Origin: Lactobacillaceae bacterium AF64-9pH9TA | GTDB lineage: Bacteria; Bacillota; Bacilli; Lactobacillales; Lactobacillaceae | Length of the DNA stretch: 28,415 bases | Reading direction: 5' to 3' | NCBI GenBank assembly: GCA_027681045.1 | Contig: JAQDCK010000018.1 | Span: 1 to 28,415, forward strand | In this document: piece by piece, positions 1 through 8,676 of the stretch | How the letters are laid out: each line of letters begins with the position of its first letter | Numbering within the stretch: the stretch's first letter is position 1 | Translations under genes and position numbers: made by a program | The notes under the pieces: generated by a model | Told to the model about the DNA's origin: nothing | Database searches by the model: none | What the model saw: only the letters and a program-made list of their open reading frames with translations

Positions 1-2780
1 AATATTACGGCGCGGACCACGTTCAATATCGTAACCGGTATTATCAAGAAGGTAATAAGTTCTATTACTTCGGTAGTAACGGTGACGCAAAGTTCACCAT
101 CCGTGGGGCAATTGAAAACGGCAAGTTTAATATTTATGATATTCGGACAAACAAGCTTATTAAGAGCCTCGACGCTGGTACTTGGGAGAACTTGGCCTAT
201 TCGATGGATGCCAACTCCATTAACACTGTTGATGGCTACCTTAGCTACAGTAGTTGGTACCGACCAATTGGAACAAGCCAAGATGGTAAGAAATGGTACA
301 AGACCGGGGTTGGTGACTGGCGGCCAATCTTGATGTATGCATGGCCAAATAAGGATGTTCAGGCACAATTCATTAAGTATTTTGTTAATCATGGTTATGA
401 GAATGCTAATTATGGATTAACAAAGGTATCGGTAGCAAAGCTTAATAAGGACACAGATGCAACAGTTCTTAACACGACAGCACAAAATCTTCGTTACGTA
501 ATTGAACAAAGTATTGCTACTAATAAGGGAACGGGTAAGTTAGCAAATGACATTAATGGTTTTGCAGCTACTGTTCCTGAACTATCGGCTTCATCTGAAT
601 TATCAGTACAGAGCACGCCAAATTATAAGCCTAATGTAAGCGGAACTGTAGATAACGATCAAGTAATCTTCGTTAATAATGATTCAAAAGATCAACGTAG
701 AGGTAATACTAGTTACGCTGATAGTAAGTATCGCTTAATGAACCGTACGGTCAATAACCAAACTGGTAATGATAATAGCGATCACAGTCCTGAGTTATTG
801 GTTGGAAATGACATTGATAACTCTAATCCGGTGGTACAAGCTGAGAACCTTAACTGGGAATACTTCTTGTTAAATTATGGTAAGCTGATGGGTTATAACA
901 AGGATGGTAATTTTGACGGTTTACGGATTGATGCTGCTGATCATATTAATGCTGATGTGCTCGACCAGATGGGACAATTAATGAATGATATGTACCATAT
1001 GAAGGGTAACCCGCAAAATGCTAATAATCACTTAACCTATAACGAAGAATACCATCCAGGTGCTTCCCGGATGTTGAACAAGAAGGGTAATCCACAATTG
1101 TACATGGATTCTGCAGAATTCTCTACTTTAGAGAATGTCCTCGGACGTGCTAACAATCGTGATGATATTAGTCATTTGATTACTAATAGTATTGTTAACC
1201 GGCAAAATGACGTTACGGAAAATGAAGCTACTCCAAACTGGTCATTTGTCACTAACCATGATTGGCGCAAGAACTTGATTAATGGGTTAATTATTAAAGA
1301 CCATCCTGGCATAGCTTACATTATGGGATCAGCATATAAAGCAGAATATGCTAACCAAGCTTGGCAAGAGTTTTATGCTGATCAAAAGAAGACCGATAAG
1401 CAGTATGCTCAGTATAACGTTCCAGCACAATATGCAATTCTTCTAAGCAACAAAGATACTGTACCGCAGATTTACTATGGTGATCTTTACAACGAAACTG
1501 CACAATATATGCAGGAAAAGTCGATCTACTATGATGCAATTACGACGTTAATGAAGGCACGGAAACAATTTGTTAGCGGCGGACAAACAATGGCCAAGCT
1601 TAGCGATAACTTAATTGCAAGCGTTCGTTATGGTAAGGGCGTTGCTAATGCTAATAGTGAGGGTACTGATAGTTTGAGTCGAACGAGTGGTATGGCAGTT
1701 ATCGTTGGTAACAATCCACAAATGGCGGAGCAAACAATTTCTATTAATATGGGTCGTGCCCATGCTAATGAGCAGTATCGTAACTTGCTTGACACAACGG
1801 ATAATGGTTTAACATATAATGCTGATGGTGCTGAAAATCCAGAGACCTTAACAACTGATGATAATGGTATTTTGAAGGTAACTGTTAAGGGATACAGCAA
1901 TCCTTATGTAAGTGGATATCTTGGTGTGTGGGTCCCAGTTGTTTCTGGAAATCAGGATGTTACTACTAATGCCGCCACTGTTTCAGCAGATAGTAATAAG
2001 ATCTTCGAATCTAATGCTGCACTTGATTCTCATATGATCTATGAAGACTTTAGTTTGTATCAACCTAAACCAACAAGTACAGAGAATCATGCATATAATA
2101 TTATTGCCCAGAACGCTGCGTTCTTTAAAAACCTGGGAATCACTGACTTCTGGATGGCCCCTGCTTACACATCGGCTGAGAGTCGCTATAACGAAGGCTA
2201 TTCTGTAACTGATCGCTATAACCTAGGGACTAATGCTAATCCAACCAAGTATGGAAGTGGTGAAGAATTAGCAAACGCGATTGCCGCTTTGCATAGCGCT
2301 GGCTTAAAGGTTCAGGAAGATATTGTTTTTAACCAGATGATGGGCCTTCCCGGTCAAGAAGCAGTAACAGTTACCAGAACTAGCAATAGTGGAACGCAGA
2401 TTTACGTCAATGGTAAGACATATGCTAATCAAATCTACTTTGCATACACAAGCGGTGGTGGAAACGGACAGGAAACTTATGGTGGTAAGTATCTGTCAGA
2501 GTTACAGTCCAAGTATCCTGACTTGTTCACCACAAAGGCTATTTCTACCGGCGTAGCTCCTGATCCAACTACTCATATTACTAAGTGGTCTGCTAAATAC
2601 GAAAACGGTACATCACTTCAAAATATTGGAATTGGTTTAGCTGTGAAATTACCTAATGGCGATTACGCTTACCTGGCTGGTGGTAATAACGATAAGTTTA
2701 AGACGACCCTTCCAGAACAGATGGGATTGATTAATTACTATATTCAACAGGAATTAAAAAATCAGCTTAGGAAAGCCTGA
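1..2780 (+). CDS. GH70 glucanotransferase, GtfB (4,6-alpha-glucanotransferase)-like, 5' partial
   Basis: The frame is open from base 3 to the stop at 2778-2780, giving 925 visible residues; the start and signal peptide lie upstream of the window. It begins with an aromatic repeat of the glucan-binding type (YYQEGNKFYYF) and enters the GH70 module at LAYSMDANSINTVDGYL. The permuted GH70 order is visible: motif II FDGLRIDAADHIN (nucleophile Asp codon 930-932), motif III YNEEYHPGAS (acid/base Glu near 1044), motif IV FVTNHDWRKN (Asp codon 1260-1262), then a motif I-like VQEDIVFNQM near 2310. FVTNHD-x-RKN and the YNE motif III are typical of GtfB-type enzymes, which act on malto-oligosaccharides or starch rather than sucrose; that substrate is inferred from family. 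The protein ends just after the catalytic module with no C-terminal glucan-binding repeats. Base composition is visibly AT-richer than fumC or pepN, suggesting transfer. Confidence 0.88.
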   Translation, partial: YYGADHVQYRNRYYQEGNKFYYFGSNGDAKFTIRGAIENGKFNIYDIRTNKLIKSLDAGTWENLAYSMDANSINTVDGYLSYSSWYRPIGTSQDGKKWYKTGVGDWRPILMYAWPNKDVQAQFIKYFVNHGYENANYGLTKVSVAKLNKDTDATVLNTTAQNLRYVIEQSIATNKGTGKLANDINGFAATVPELSASSELSVQSTPNYKPNVSGTVDNDQVIFVNNDSKDQRRGNTSYADSKYRLMNRTVNNQTGNDNSDHSPELLVGNDIDNSNPVVQAENLNWEYFLLNYGKLMGYNKDGNFDGLRIDAADHINADVLDQMGQLMNDMYHMKGNPQNANNHLTYNEEYHPGASRMLNKKGNPQLYMDSAEFSTLENVLGRANNRDDISHLITNSIVNRQNDVTENEATPNWSFVTNHDWRKNLINGLIIKDHPGIAYIMGSAYKAEYANQAWQEFYADQKKTDKQYAQYNVPAQYAILLSNKDTVPQIYYGDLYNETAQYMQEKSIYYDAITTLMKARKQFVSGGQTMAKLSDNLIASVRYGKGVANANSEGTDSLSRTSGMAVIVGNNPQMAEQTISINMGRAHANEQYRNLLDTTDNGLTYNADGAENPETLTTDDNGILKVTVKGYSNPYVSGYLGVWVPVVSGNQDVTTNAATVSADSNKIFESNAALDSHMIYEDFSLYQPKPTSTENHAYNIIAQNAAFFKNLGITDFWMAPAYTSAESRYNEGYSVTDRYNLGTNANPTKYGSGEELANAIAALHSAGLKVQEDIVFNQMMGLPGQEAVTVTRTSNSGTQIYVNGKTYANQIYFAYTSGGGNGQETYGGKYLSELQSKYPDLFTTKAISTGVAPDPTTHITKWSAKYENGTSLQNIGIGLAVKLPNGDYAYLAGGNNDKFKTTLPEQMGLINYYIQQELKNQLRKA

Positions 2781-2819
2781 TTACGACAATATTACACTAC
2801 AGAACCTAAAAAAGTGAAA

Positions 2820-2865
2820 AAACTGCAATTTATGGGATTTCTTCCTGGTAAATTGCAGTTTTTTT
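2820..2865 (+). terminator. Rho-independent terminator of the GH70 gene
   Basis: A perfect 13-bp stem (arms 2820-2832 and 2849-2861) with a 16-nt loop runs straight into a T tract. It lies 40 nt after the GH70 stop codon. Confidence 0.9.
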
Positions 2866-2940
2866 GCCTGTTTTGTTACATTTTGTGGTTAGTAAGGACA
2901 ACAGGATGAAAGCATGACTTGTTAAGGCCTGTATGGTTAA

Positions 2941-3294
2941 GGCAGATGTTGAAGAGAGCGCTAAACATCTGCAAAGCGCGCAAGCTGGTGTTGCCGCGGC
3001 TGAAACGGCGGTCAGGGATGCAGAAAAAGCTGCAGCTGACGCGAATGCCGCGGTAGAAGCAGCAAAGCGCGCAAGTGGCTTTGACCACGGCAGAAGATGA
3101 TTTGGCGGATAAGAAGGAAGCATTGACAAAAGCCAAGGCAAGAGCGGCTGCAACTCTGCATGCTTTGAACTTGGCAAAGGCCCGCCTGGCTCCCTCAAAC
3201 TGGTGAAAAGGACGCTAAGCCAGGCATCCTTTCTCTGCTGGCCGGAGTTTCTCTCTTTGGCTTCAGTTTTAAGAAAAGAAAGCAAGAAAAGTAA
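2941..3294 (+). pseudogene. 3' remnant of an LPxTG cell-wall-anchored coiled-coil surface protein
   Basis: No intact frame exists, but three joined frames read as the tail of a sortase substrate. From 2941 an Ala/Glu/Lys-rich heptad-like stretch (QSAQAGVAAAETAVRDAEKA) runs until about 3063 and then meets a stop at 3099. The next frame continues the same pattern (VALTTAEDDLADKKEALTKA) to about 3189. A third frame from 3190 reads LPQTG, then a hydrophobic stretch (ILSLLAGVSLFGFSF) and the basic tail KKRKQEK before TAA at 3292-3294. Two single-base insertions, near 3063 and near 3189, would explain both shifts. No start codon or ribosome binding site is visible, so the 5' part is missing. Which surface protein it came from cannot be said; mucus or matrix binding is possible. 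Confidence 0.8.
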
Positions 3295-3324
3295 ACCCTA
3301 ATTTTTGAAAATCAGTCCATAAAC

Positions 3325-3369
3325 AAAGAGCTTCAGAAGCATTTAGCAACTTCTGGAGCTCTTTTCTTT
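3325..3369 (+). terminator. Rho-independent terminator after the LPxTG remnant
   Basis: A 15-bp stem with one G-T pair (arms 3325-3339 and 3350-3364, 10-nt loop) is followed by a T-rich run. Its survival behind a broken gene supports the idea that a complete surface-protein gene once ended here. Confidence 0.85.
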
Positions 3370-3616
3370 CTTGTATTTTTTGCGTTTGTGCCGGGGATGC
3401 AACTACCCAAAATCCCTCATTTTTCAGCTATGCTCATTTTGCGCATTCTCCTTAAAAGCGATGAAAGCGTATTATTATAAGAAAAAGCTGCCTAAATCAC
3501 TTTTAGCAAATGAACATTTCACAAGTTACATTTTTCATTAACTTCATGTAAAAAACAGGCCAAAATTTTTTACTACGTCAAAATAAATTGTGAAAGGTTT
3601 CTGGCAACCGTTTACT
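3370..3616 (+). promoter_or_regulatory. AT-rich region upstream of fumC with two cre-like sites
   Basis: No gene is visible here. GGCAACCGTTTACT at 3603-3616 differs from the CcpA consensus TGNAANCGNWNNCA at the first and last base. TGAAAGCGTATTAT at 3462-3475 fits the first ten positions but not the final CA. A 6-bp inverted repeat (AAGTTA at 3523-3528, TAACTT at 3539-3544) lies between them. Control of fumC by carbon source is inferred only. Confidence 0.4.
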
Positions 3617-3726
3617 TCTCACTGAAAACTTTTACATTTTAACAAATTTGCTAAAAAATCCCCTAAATTTTAAAAAATAAACCGCCCTTGAAATTCTTTA
3701 AAAAACGACAAAAAGCTGTGCCATTT

Positions 3727-3757
3727 TTAACAAAATTCAAAAAAGCCGTTATATAAT
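3727..3757 (+). promoter_or_regulatory. Putative fumC promoter
   Basis: A consensus -10 box TATAAT lies at 3752-3757, about 53 nt before the fumC start. The best upstream hexamer is TTAACA at 3727-3732, with a long 19-nt spacer, so the -35 is uncertain. Confidence 0.5.
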
Positions 3758-3810
3758 GCAACTAGTTAAGCAAGATTTTTGTAAAAGTTTTTTGTAAGGA
3801 GATTTGTAAG

Positions 3811-5214
3811 ATGGCAGAACAAGAATACCGTATTGAATCAGACACGATCGGTGAAGTTAAAATTCCTAAGGAAGCTCTCTGGGGCCCGCAAACTGAAAGA
3901 AGCCGCAACAACTTCCCATCCGGCGAATTGATGCCATTGGCCATCATCCGTGCTTTCCTGCACTTGAAGAAGGCTGCTGCTGAATCAAACGTTGAAGTTG
4001 GCGACGAACCAGCTGAAAAGGGACAAGCAATCGAAGAAGCTATTGACCAATTGCTGGCACTTAGCGACGAAGACCTGCGCAAGGACTTCCCACTTCACGT
4101 ATTGCAAACTGGTTCAGGTACTCAAACCAACATGAACGTCAACGAAGTTGTTGCCAACCTGGCTAACAAGCTTCACCCAGGCTTGAACATCCTGCCTAAC
4201 GACGACGTCAACCGTGGCCAAAGCTCAAACGACACTTACCCAACTGCAATGAACATCGTTGCCGTTGAAGCTGTCGACAAGCTGGAACCAGCTATTGATC
4301 ACTTGATTGACGAACTTAAGGTAAAGCAAGACAAGTACTGGAAGACTGTCAAGGTTGGCCGTACCCACCTGCAAGACGCTACTCCTTTGACTTTCGGCCA
4401 AGAAGTTTCCGGCTACATCTCAGCCTTGAAGCATGACCTGGCTTACATCCAAGAATTGAAGCCAAGCCTTTACGAATTGGCTATCGGTGGTACTGCCGTA
4501 GGTACTGGCTTGAACGCCGCTCCAGGCATGACTGAAGCAATCGCTGGCAAGCTGTCAGAAGCTTACGGCCACGAATTCAAGGTCGACACCAACAAGTTCT
4601 GGGGCCTGGCTCACCACTCAGCTTTGAGCGTAATGCACGGCGCCTTCAAGACTTTGGCCAACGACATGTTCAAGATTGCCCAAGACATCCGCTTCCTGGC
4701 TTCTGGCCCACGTGCCGGCTACGGTGAACTTAACATCCCAGCCAACGAACCAGGTTCATCAATCATGCCAGGTAAGGTTAACCCAACCCAAGCTGAAGCC
4801 GTAACCATGGCTGTAGCCCGCGTATTGGGTAACGACGTAACTATCAACTTCGCTGCCAGCCAAGGTAACTTTGAAATGAACGTCTTCAAGACTGTCATGA
4901 TCGCTGCCTTCCTGGAATCAGCTGACATCCTGGCCGGCACCATTACTGGCTTCGCTGACAAGATGATCCACGGTTTGACTGTCAACGAACAAAGAATGGA
5001 CGACCTGCTGGAAAACTCTCTGATGACTGTTACTGCTCTGTCACCAAAGATCGGCTACCACGAAGCTGCCGTAATCGCTCAAACTGCTCAACGCGAAGGC
5101 ACTACCTTGAAGGAAGCTGCCTTGAAGAGTGGCAAGGTGACTGAAGAACAATACGATGAATGGATGGACTACATGGCCATGACCAACATCGACCGGACTA
5201 AGCCGGAAAAATAG
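3811..5214 (+). CDS. fumC: Class II fumarate hydratase (fumarase C)
   Basis: Cytosolic enzyme interconverting malate and fumarate. It has 467 residues, the usual length of the iron-free class II fumarases. Visible motifs are GQSSNDTYPTAMN, GRTHLQDATP with His186 in the catalytic position, and the superfamily signature GSSIMPGKVNP at residues 315-325. A ribosome binding site AAGGAG at 3796-3801 sits 9 nt before ATG. The next gene, a DASS dicarboxylate carrier, begins 58 nt after the stop with no terminator between, so the two are probably cotranscribed. Together they suggest a reductive dicarboxylate branch (malate to fumarate, perhaps to succinate) with exchange across the membrane. Codon use is strongly biased, as in highly expressed lactobacillus genes. 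Confidence 0.97.
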   Translation: MAEQEYRIESDTIGEVKIPKEALWGPQTERSRNNFPSGELMPLAIIRAFLHLKKAAAESNVEVGDEPAEKGQAIEEAIDQLLALSDEDLRKDFPLHVLQTGSGTQTNMNVNEVVANLANKLHPGLNILPNDDVNRGQSSNDTYPTAMNIVAVEAVDKLEPAIDHLIDELKVKQDKYWKTVKVGRTHLQDATPLTFGQEVSGYISALKHDLAYIQELKPSLYELAIGGTAVGTGLNAAPGMTEAIAGKLSEAYGHEFKVDTNKFWGLAHHSALSVMHGAFKTLANDMFKIAQDIRFLASGPRAGYGELNIPANEPGSSIMPGKVNPTQAEAVTMAVARVLGNDVTINFAASQGNFEMNVFKTVMIAAFLESADILAGTITGFADKMIHGLTVNEQRMDDLLENSLMTVTALSPKIGYHEAAVIAQTAQREGTTLKEAALKSGKVTEEQYDEWMDYMAMTNIDRTKPEK

Positions 5215-5266
5215 TCTTTTTAAAAAAGCGAGAGAAAAGAAAAATAGTCTTTTTAAAAAAGCGAGA
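5206..5266 (+). repeat. 28-nt direct repeat, period 33 nt, spanning the fumC stop
   Basis: Two identical 28-nt copies lie at 5206-5233 and 5239-5266, each starting GAAAAATAGTC and ending AAGCGAGA. The first copy contains the fumC stop codon and the second fills the gap before the transporter start at 5273. The region near that start has only a weak GCGAGA in place of a Shine-Dalgarno. Confidence 0.95.
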
Positions 5267-5272
5267 TAAAAA

Positions 5273-6691
5273 ATGTTAGCAAAAGTTAATTACAAAGGCT
5301 TTATCTGGCCTTTGATCATCGGGATTGGGCTCTTCCTGCTCACTCCTCTGCGCCCGGCGACCATCACCGTTGCCGGCTGGCATATGTTCGCCATCTTCCT
5401 AGCTACGATCATTGCCTGCATTACCAAGCCCCTGCCAATCGCCGGGGTATCCATTATCGCCTACGTGACCATCATCGGCCTGGGCCTGGTGCAAATGAAG
5501 CCAGCCCTGTCAGCCTTCGCTGACTCAACTCCATGGACCATCGCCATGGCCTACATGATTGCCCGGGGCTTTACCAAGACTGGCTTGGGCCGGCGGATCG
5601 CCTTGATCTTCGTCCGGGCCTTCGGGAAAAAGACTTTGGGTCTGGCCTACTCCTTGTCCATGATCGACTTGGTCGTTTCACCAGCCACCCCAAGTAACAC
5701 TGCCCGGTCTGGTGGTATCGTTCTGCCAATCATCCAATCCTTGTCCGACACCTTCGGTTCCAAGGTTTCTGATGGTACGGAAGACAAGATCGGTTCCTAC
5801 CTGGTCTTCAACGAATTCCACGCCAACACGATCTCATCCAGCCTCTTTATGACTGCCTCAGCTCCTAACGTGGCCGCGGTTGGTCTGGCAGCGGCTAACG
5901 GGGTCAAGATTTCCTGGTTCGGCTGGGTAGCAGCTGCTATCGTGCCAGCCTTGATCTCCTTCATCTTAGTGCCAATCATCATCTACAAGATGTACCCGCC
6001 TAAGATCAAGGAAACTCCTAACGCCAAGGAATGGGCTGACGGCCAATTGAAGGAAATGGGCACTATGAAGGCTTCTGAGAAGGTTATGATGGCAGTCTTC
6101 ATCCTGGCCCTTGTCTTGTGGATGCTGTCCAGCTTCATCGGCTTGGACGCTACCTGGGTAGCCTTCCTGGCAACCGCGCTTTTGCTGGTAACAGGGGTTT
6201 TGACCACCAAAGACATGTTGGGCGAAACTGGTGCCTGGAACGTTGTCATCTGGTTCTCAATCCTGATCTTCATGGCCAACCAACTGAGCCTTAAGGGCGG
6301 CGTGATTCCGTGGCTGCAGACTTCAATCAAGTCTGTCATCGGCGGCATGTCACCAGTTCTGGTCATAGCCATCCTGGTTCTGGTTTACTTCTACAGCCAC
6401 TACCTCTTTGCCTCCGGCACGGCCCACGTTGTTGCCATGTACGCACCTCTGCTCTTGATTGCCAAGAGTGCTGGCGTACCGGTAATGTTCGCGGCTATCA
6501 TGCTGGGCATGACTGGGGCGATCTTCCAGTCAACCACCCACTACTCATGTGGGCCAGCAACCGCCCTCTTCGCCCCAGGCTATGTCAAGCAGACTGACTG
6601 GTGGAAGATGTGCTTCGTTTTGGGTCTCTTCTACCTGGTAGTCTACGGCGGCATCGGCGGCTTGTGGATGAAGCTGATCGGCTTGTGGTAA
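5273..6691 (+). CDS. DASS-family dicarboxylate/citrate carrier (CitT-like)
   Basis: Integral membrane protein of 472 residues, typical for the divalent anion:sodium symporter (DASS/CitT) family. It shows about 12 hydrophobic segments. The two pseudo-repeated substrate and ion binding signatures are TPSNTARSGG around residue 141 and FQSTTHYSCGPA around residue 420. Relatives import or exchange C4-dicarboxylates, 2-oxoglutarate or citrate. Its position directly behind fumC makes exchange of malate, fumarate or succinate the likely role; the exact substrate and whether it is Na+-coupled or an antiporter cannot be read from the sequence. The ribosome binding site is weak (GCGAGA at 5261-5266), so expression may depend on the tandem duplication or on coupling with fumC. 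Confidence 0.9.
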   Translation: MLAKVNYKGFIWPLIIGIGLFLLTPLRPATITVAGWHMFAIFLATIIACITKPLPIAGVSIIAYVTIIGLGLVQMKPALSAFADSTPWTIAMAYMIARGFTKTGLGRRIALIFVRAFGKKTLGLAYSLSMIDLVVSPATPSNTARSGGIVLPIIQSLSDTFGSKVSDGTEDKIGSYLVFNEFHANTISSSLFMTASAPNVAAVGLAAANGVKISWFGWVAAAIVPALISFILVPIIIYKMYPPKIKETPNAKEWADGQLKEMGTMKASEKVMMAVFILALVLWMLSSFIGLDATWVAFLATALLLVTGVLTTKDMLGETGAWNVVIWFSILIFMANQLSLKGGVIPWLQTSIKSVIGGMSPVLVIAILVLVYFYSHYLFASGTAHVVAMYAPLLLIAKSAGVPVMFAAIMLGMTGAIFQSTTHYSCGPATALFAPGYVKQTDWWKMCFVLGLFYLVVYGGIGGLWMKLIGLW

Positions 6692-6747
6692 AAGTTTAAA
6701 AGCAAGTCTGTGAAGTACTTGTAAGTAAAGTAAAAAGTTTGTAAGTG

Positions 6748-6780
6748 AAAAGGCAGCTCCTTAGCGGAGCTGCCTTTTTA
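6748..6780 (+). terminator. Rho-independent terminator of fumC-DASS unit
   Basis: A perfect 13-bp stem (6748-6760 with 6766-6778, 5-nt loop) ends in Ts. It may also stop minus-strand transcripts from the converging dipeptidase gene, which ends at 6867, although its T run in that direction is only four. Confidence 0.92.
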
Positions 6781-6866
6781 GCGCGGTTTAAAATATCGAT
6801 GTTACTATTTTTTACTTGTTAAAATGCTTCTTGTTTACAGTTGCTATGGAGATTACAGAAATAAAA

Positions 6867-8399
6867 TTACTTGTTGAAAGTGAGCTTGGACTTGGTTACC
6901 GGAGCCAGCTTGTTAGAGTGGACGATCAAGCTCTTGTTCATGGTTTGCCACTTCTTTTGCGCGTAGTCGGCATTCTTCTGGTTCTGTTCAGTCAAGTAGG
7001 CCGTCAGCTTGTCACCGGACAAAGTCTTGGCTACCTTGTCGCTTTGGGCCAGGTTGGCCTTGAGCTGCTTAGTTACGGCTTTCTTAGTCGGGTTAACATC
7101 CTTGTAGATCAAGTCCGTCTTCTTGCCAGTTGAGCTGTCGATAAACTTCTTGTGCTTATAAGCTTCAACTACCATGGCCGTGGTCTTGTAAGTCCAGTAG
7201 GCGGACTTGCTATTTGTCGGGTCCTGGTAGTCGCCGGCAACCTTGTACTGGCTTGGCGTGTCACTGATGTTGGTGTAGAAAGGCAGGTAGACGCTGTTCG
7301 CCGGGGAGGCCATGGCCAGCCACTGGATAGCAGCGTACTCCTTAGGCACATTGTTTCTGATCTGCAGGATATGGGATTCCACGTCAGTTGGCACGTTGAT
7401 CGGCCGGTAGCCGCCCTTCCACTTGCCGTAGCTGGAGTACTTGGTCCCAGTGAAGTGGGAGGAAAGCACTTGGCCAACCTTGGCTGGGCTGACCTTCTTG
7501 TCCGGCTTGAGGAAGAGGGTGTAGGACTTCTTAGTAATTGACTGCTTCTTGCTTGGGGTCAAGATTCTCTGCCCGTCCCACATTCTTGGCCGGTTGTAGA
7601 TGGCATCGGTCTTGTCGTTGGTGCCAAAAGCCTTGGAGTAGTTGACCGTGCCTTTTGCATAGCCAGCTAGCTTGATCTTCTTGTTCTTGGACCAGGCCTT
7701 GACCTTCTTGACCAGCTTGCTTGAAGCCATGTAGTTCTTAGAGTCCTTGAGGTTGAGCTTGCCGATCACCATTTGGTTAGGGATGACGGCATACTTGTTG
7801 TCTGGAACTCTGACAGCTGCCCAGGTGTGGCCGGAGCCGATTTCCATGTACCAGATTTCATTCTTGTCGCTGAAGATAACCCCGTTGTTTTCGGCGCTGC
7901 CTTGCTTTTCAACGATCTGGCCCAGGCGCTTGACGCCTTCCTTAGCTGAGTGGATGTAAGGCAGAATAACGTCCAGCATGGAAGCTTCGGAGATCCCGTT
8001 CTTGACTAAGTTGTCAGCCTTTAGGCCCTTTTTGTTGGTCGTGCCTGATTCCGTAGCACTCATGGCCACATTCTCGCTGTTGATCCCGCTCTCGCCAAAA
8101 ATCCACTGGCCATTTTCCTGCTCGCCGTCTGGCGTACTGGTGTAGCGCAGGGCAGTCTTTGGCAGGCTGGTCTTGAAGCCGTTGTCTTCAGAAACATAAG
8201 TGGTTGGGCCATTGCTGGTTGCCTGGTGAACATAGAAGTGCTTGGACCAGGCGCCAACGTCTTCATTACGGGCAACCAGGGTTGATCCATCGGTCGTGGC
8301 CTTCTTGCCAACTACTACAGTCGTGCAGGCCTTAACAGGTGTGGTGGTAAAAGCAGCTGCCAGGCCGAGGGCACCGGCAGCCCAAATAAACTTACGCAT
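6867..8399 (-). CDS. Secreted C69-family dipeptidase (PepD type)
   Basis: Protein of 510 residues. The start is the ATG at 8399, preceded by AGGGGG; an upstream in-frame ATG at 8432 lacks a ribosome binding site. A signal-like N-terminus (MRKFIWAAGALGLAAAFTTT) runs to Ala24, directly before CTTVVVGKKATTDGSTLVARNED. Cys25 is the expected N-terminal nucleophile of the C69 Ntn-hydrolase family, freed by cleavage. Further family features are the NSENVAMSATE and NNGVIFSDKNEIWYMEIGSG stretches. Cytosolic PepD enzymes lack a leader, so this is an exported variant, acting on dipeptides outside the cell or at the wall. It stands alone. A cre-like site lies in its promoter region. Confidence 0.92.
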   Translation of the reverse strand: MRKFIWAAGALGLAAAFTTTPVKACTTVVVGKKATTDGSTLVARNEDVGAWSKHFYVHQATSNGPTTYVSEDNGFKTSLPKTALRYTSTPDGEQENGQWIFGESGINSENVAMSATESGTTNKKGLKADNLVKNGISEASMLDVILPYIHSAKEGVKRLGQIVEKQGSAENNGVIFSDKNEIWYMEIGSGHTWAAVRVPDNKYAVIPNQMVIGKLNLKDSKNYMASSKLVKKVKAWSKNKKIKLAGYAKGTVNYSKAFGTNDKTDAIYNRPRMWDGQRILTPSKKQSITKKSYTLFLKPDKKVSPAKVGQVLSSHFTGTKYSSYGKWKGGYRPINVPTDVESHILQIRNNVPKEYAAIQWLAMASPANSVYLPFYTNISDTPSQYKVAGDYQDPTNSKSAYWTYKTTAMVVEAYKHKKFIDSSTGKKTDLIYKDVNPTKKAVTKQLKANLAQSDKVAKTLSGDKLTAYLTEQNQKNADYAQKKWQTMNKSLIVHSNKLAPVTKSKLTFNK

Positions 8400-8447
8400 G
8401 ATATTTCCCCCTATCAAACATAATCCTATCAATCATATAGTAGTGCT

Positions 8448-8461
8448 TGTTAGCGCTTACC
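8448..8461 (-). promoter_or_regulatory. cre-like CcpA site in the dipeptidase promoter region
   Basis: On the minus strand GGTAAGCGCTAACA matches TGNAANCGNWNNCA except for the first base. It lies about 50 nt before the start codon and overlaps a possible -35 (TTGGTA), with TATGAT-like sequence downstream. Repression by CcpA is inferred. Confidence 0.5.
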
Positions 8462-8611
8462 AAGAGAAATCATAAGCCTATTGCCATTAAATTACAACCC
8501 TATACGAAAAGAGAAACTACTTTATTAAGAAGGAGCTGGGCAAGAAATTATCAGAAAATGAGAAAGACTTTTACATACAAAATAGGGGATAGTTAGATTG
8601 TACCGGTTGAA

Positions 8612-8646
8612 AAAAGGGCCGGCTCTTTTTCGGAGCTGGTCCTTTT
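8612..8646 (-). terminator. Terminator of the SorC-type regulator gene
   Basis: A 14-bp hairpin (8612-8625 with 8633-8646) lies about 30 nt past the stop of the minus-strand gene and ends in TTTTTT in that direction. Two pairs are G-U in plus-strand RNA but A-C mismatches in minus-strand RNA. Confidence 0.7.
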
Positions 8647-8676
8647 GCCTGCTAAGCAGGGAAAATAATTAATTTT

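Noticed and set aside
2830..3285. Minus-strand open frame of 151 codons after the GH70 gene
   Set aside because: It is antisense to the LPxTG remnant and starts inside the GH70 terminator. The plus-strand LPQTG, hydrophobic and basic tail pattern explains the composition.
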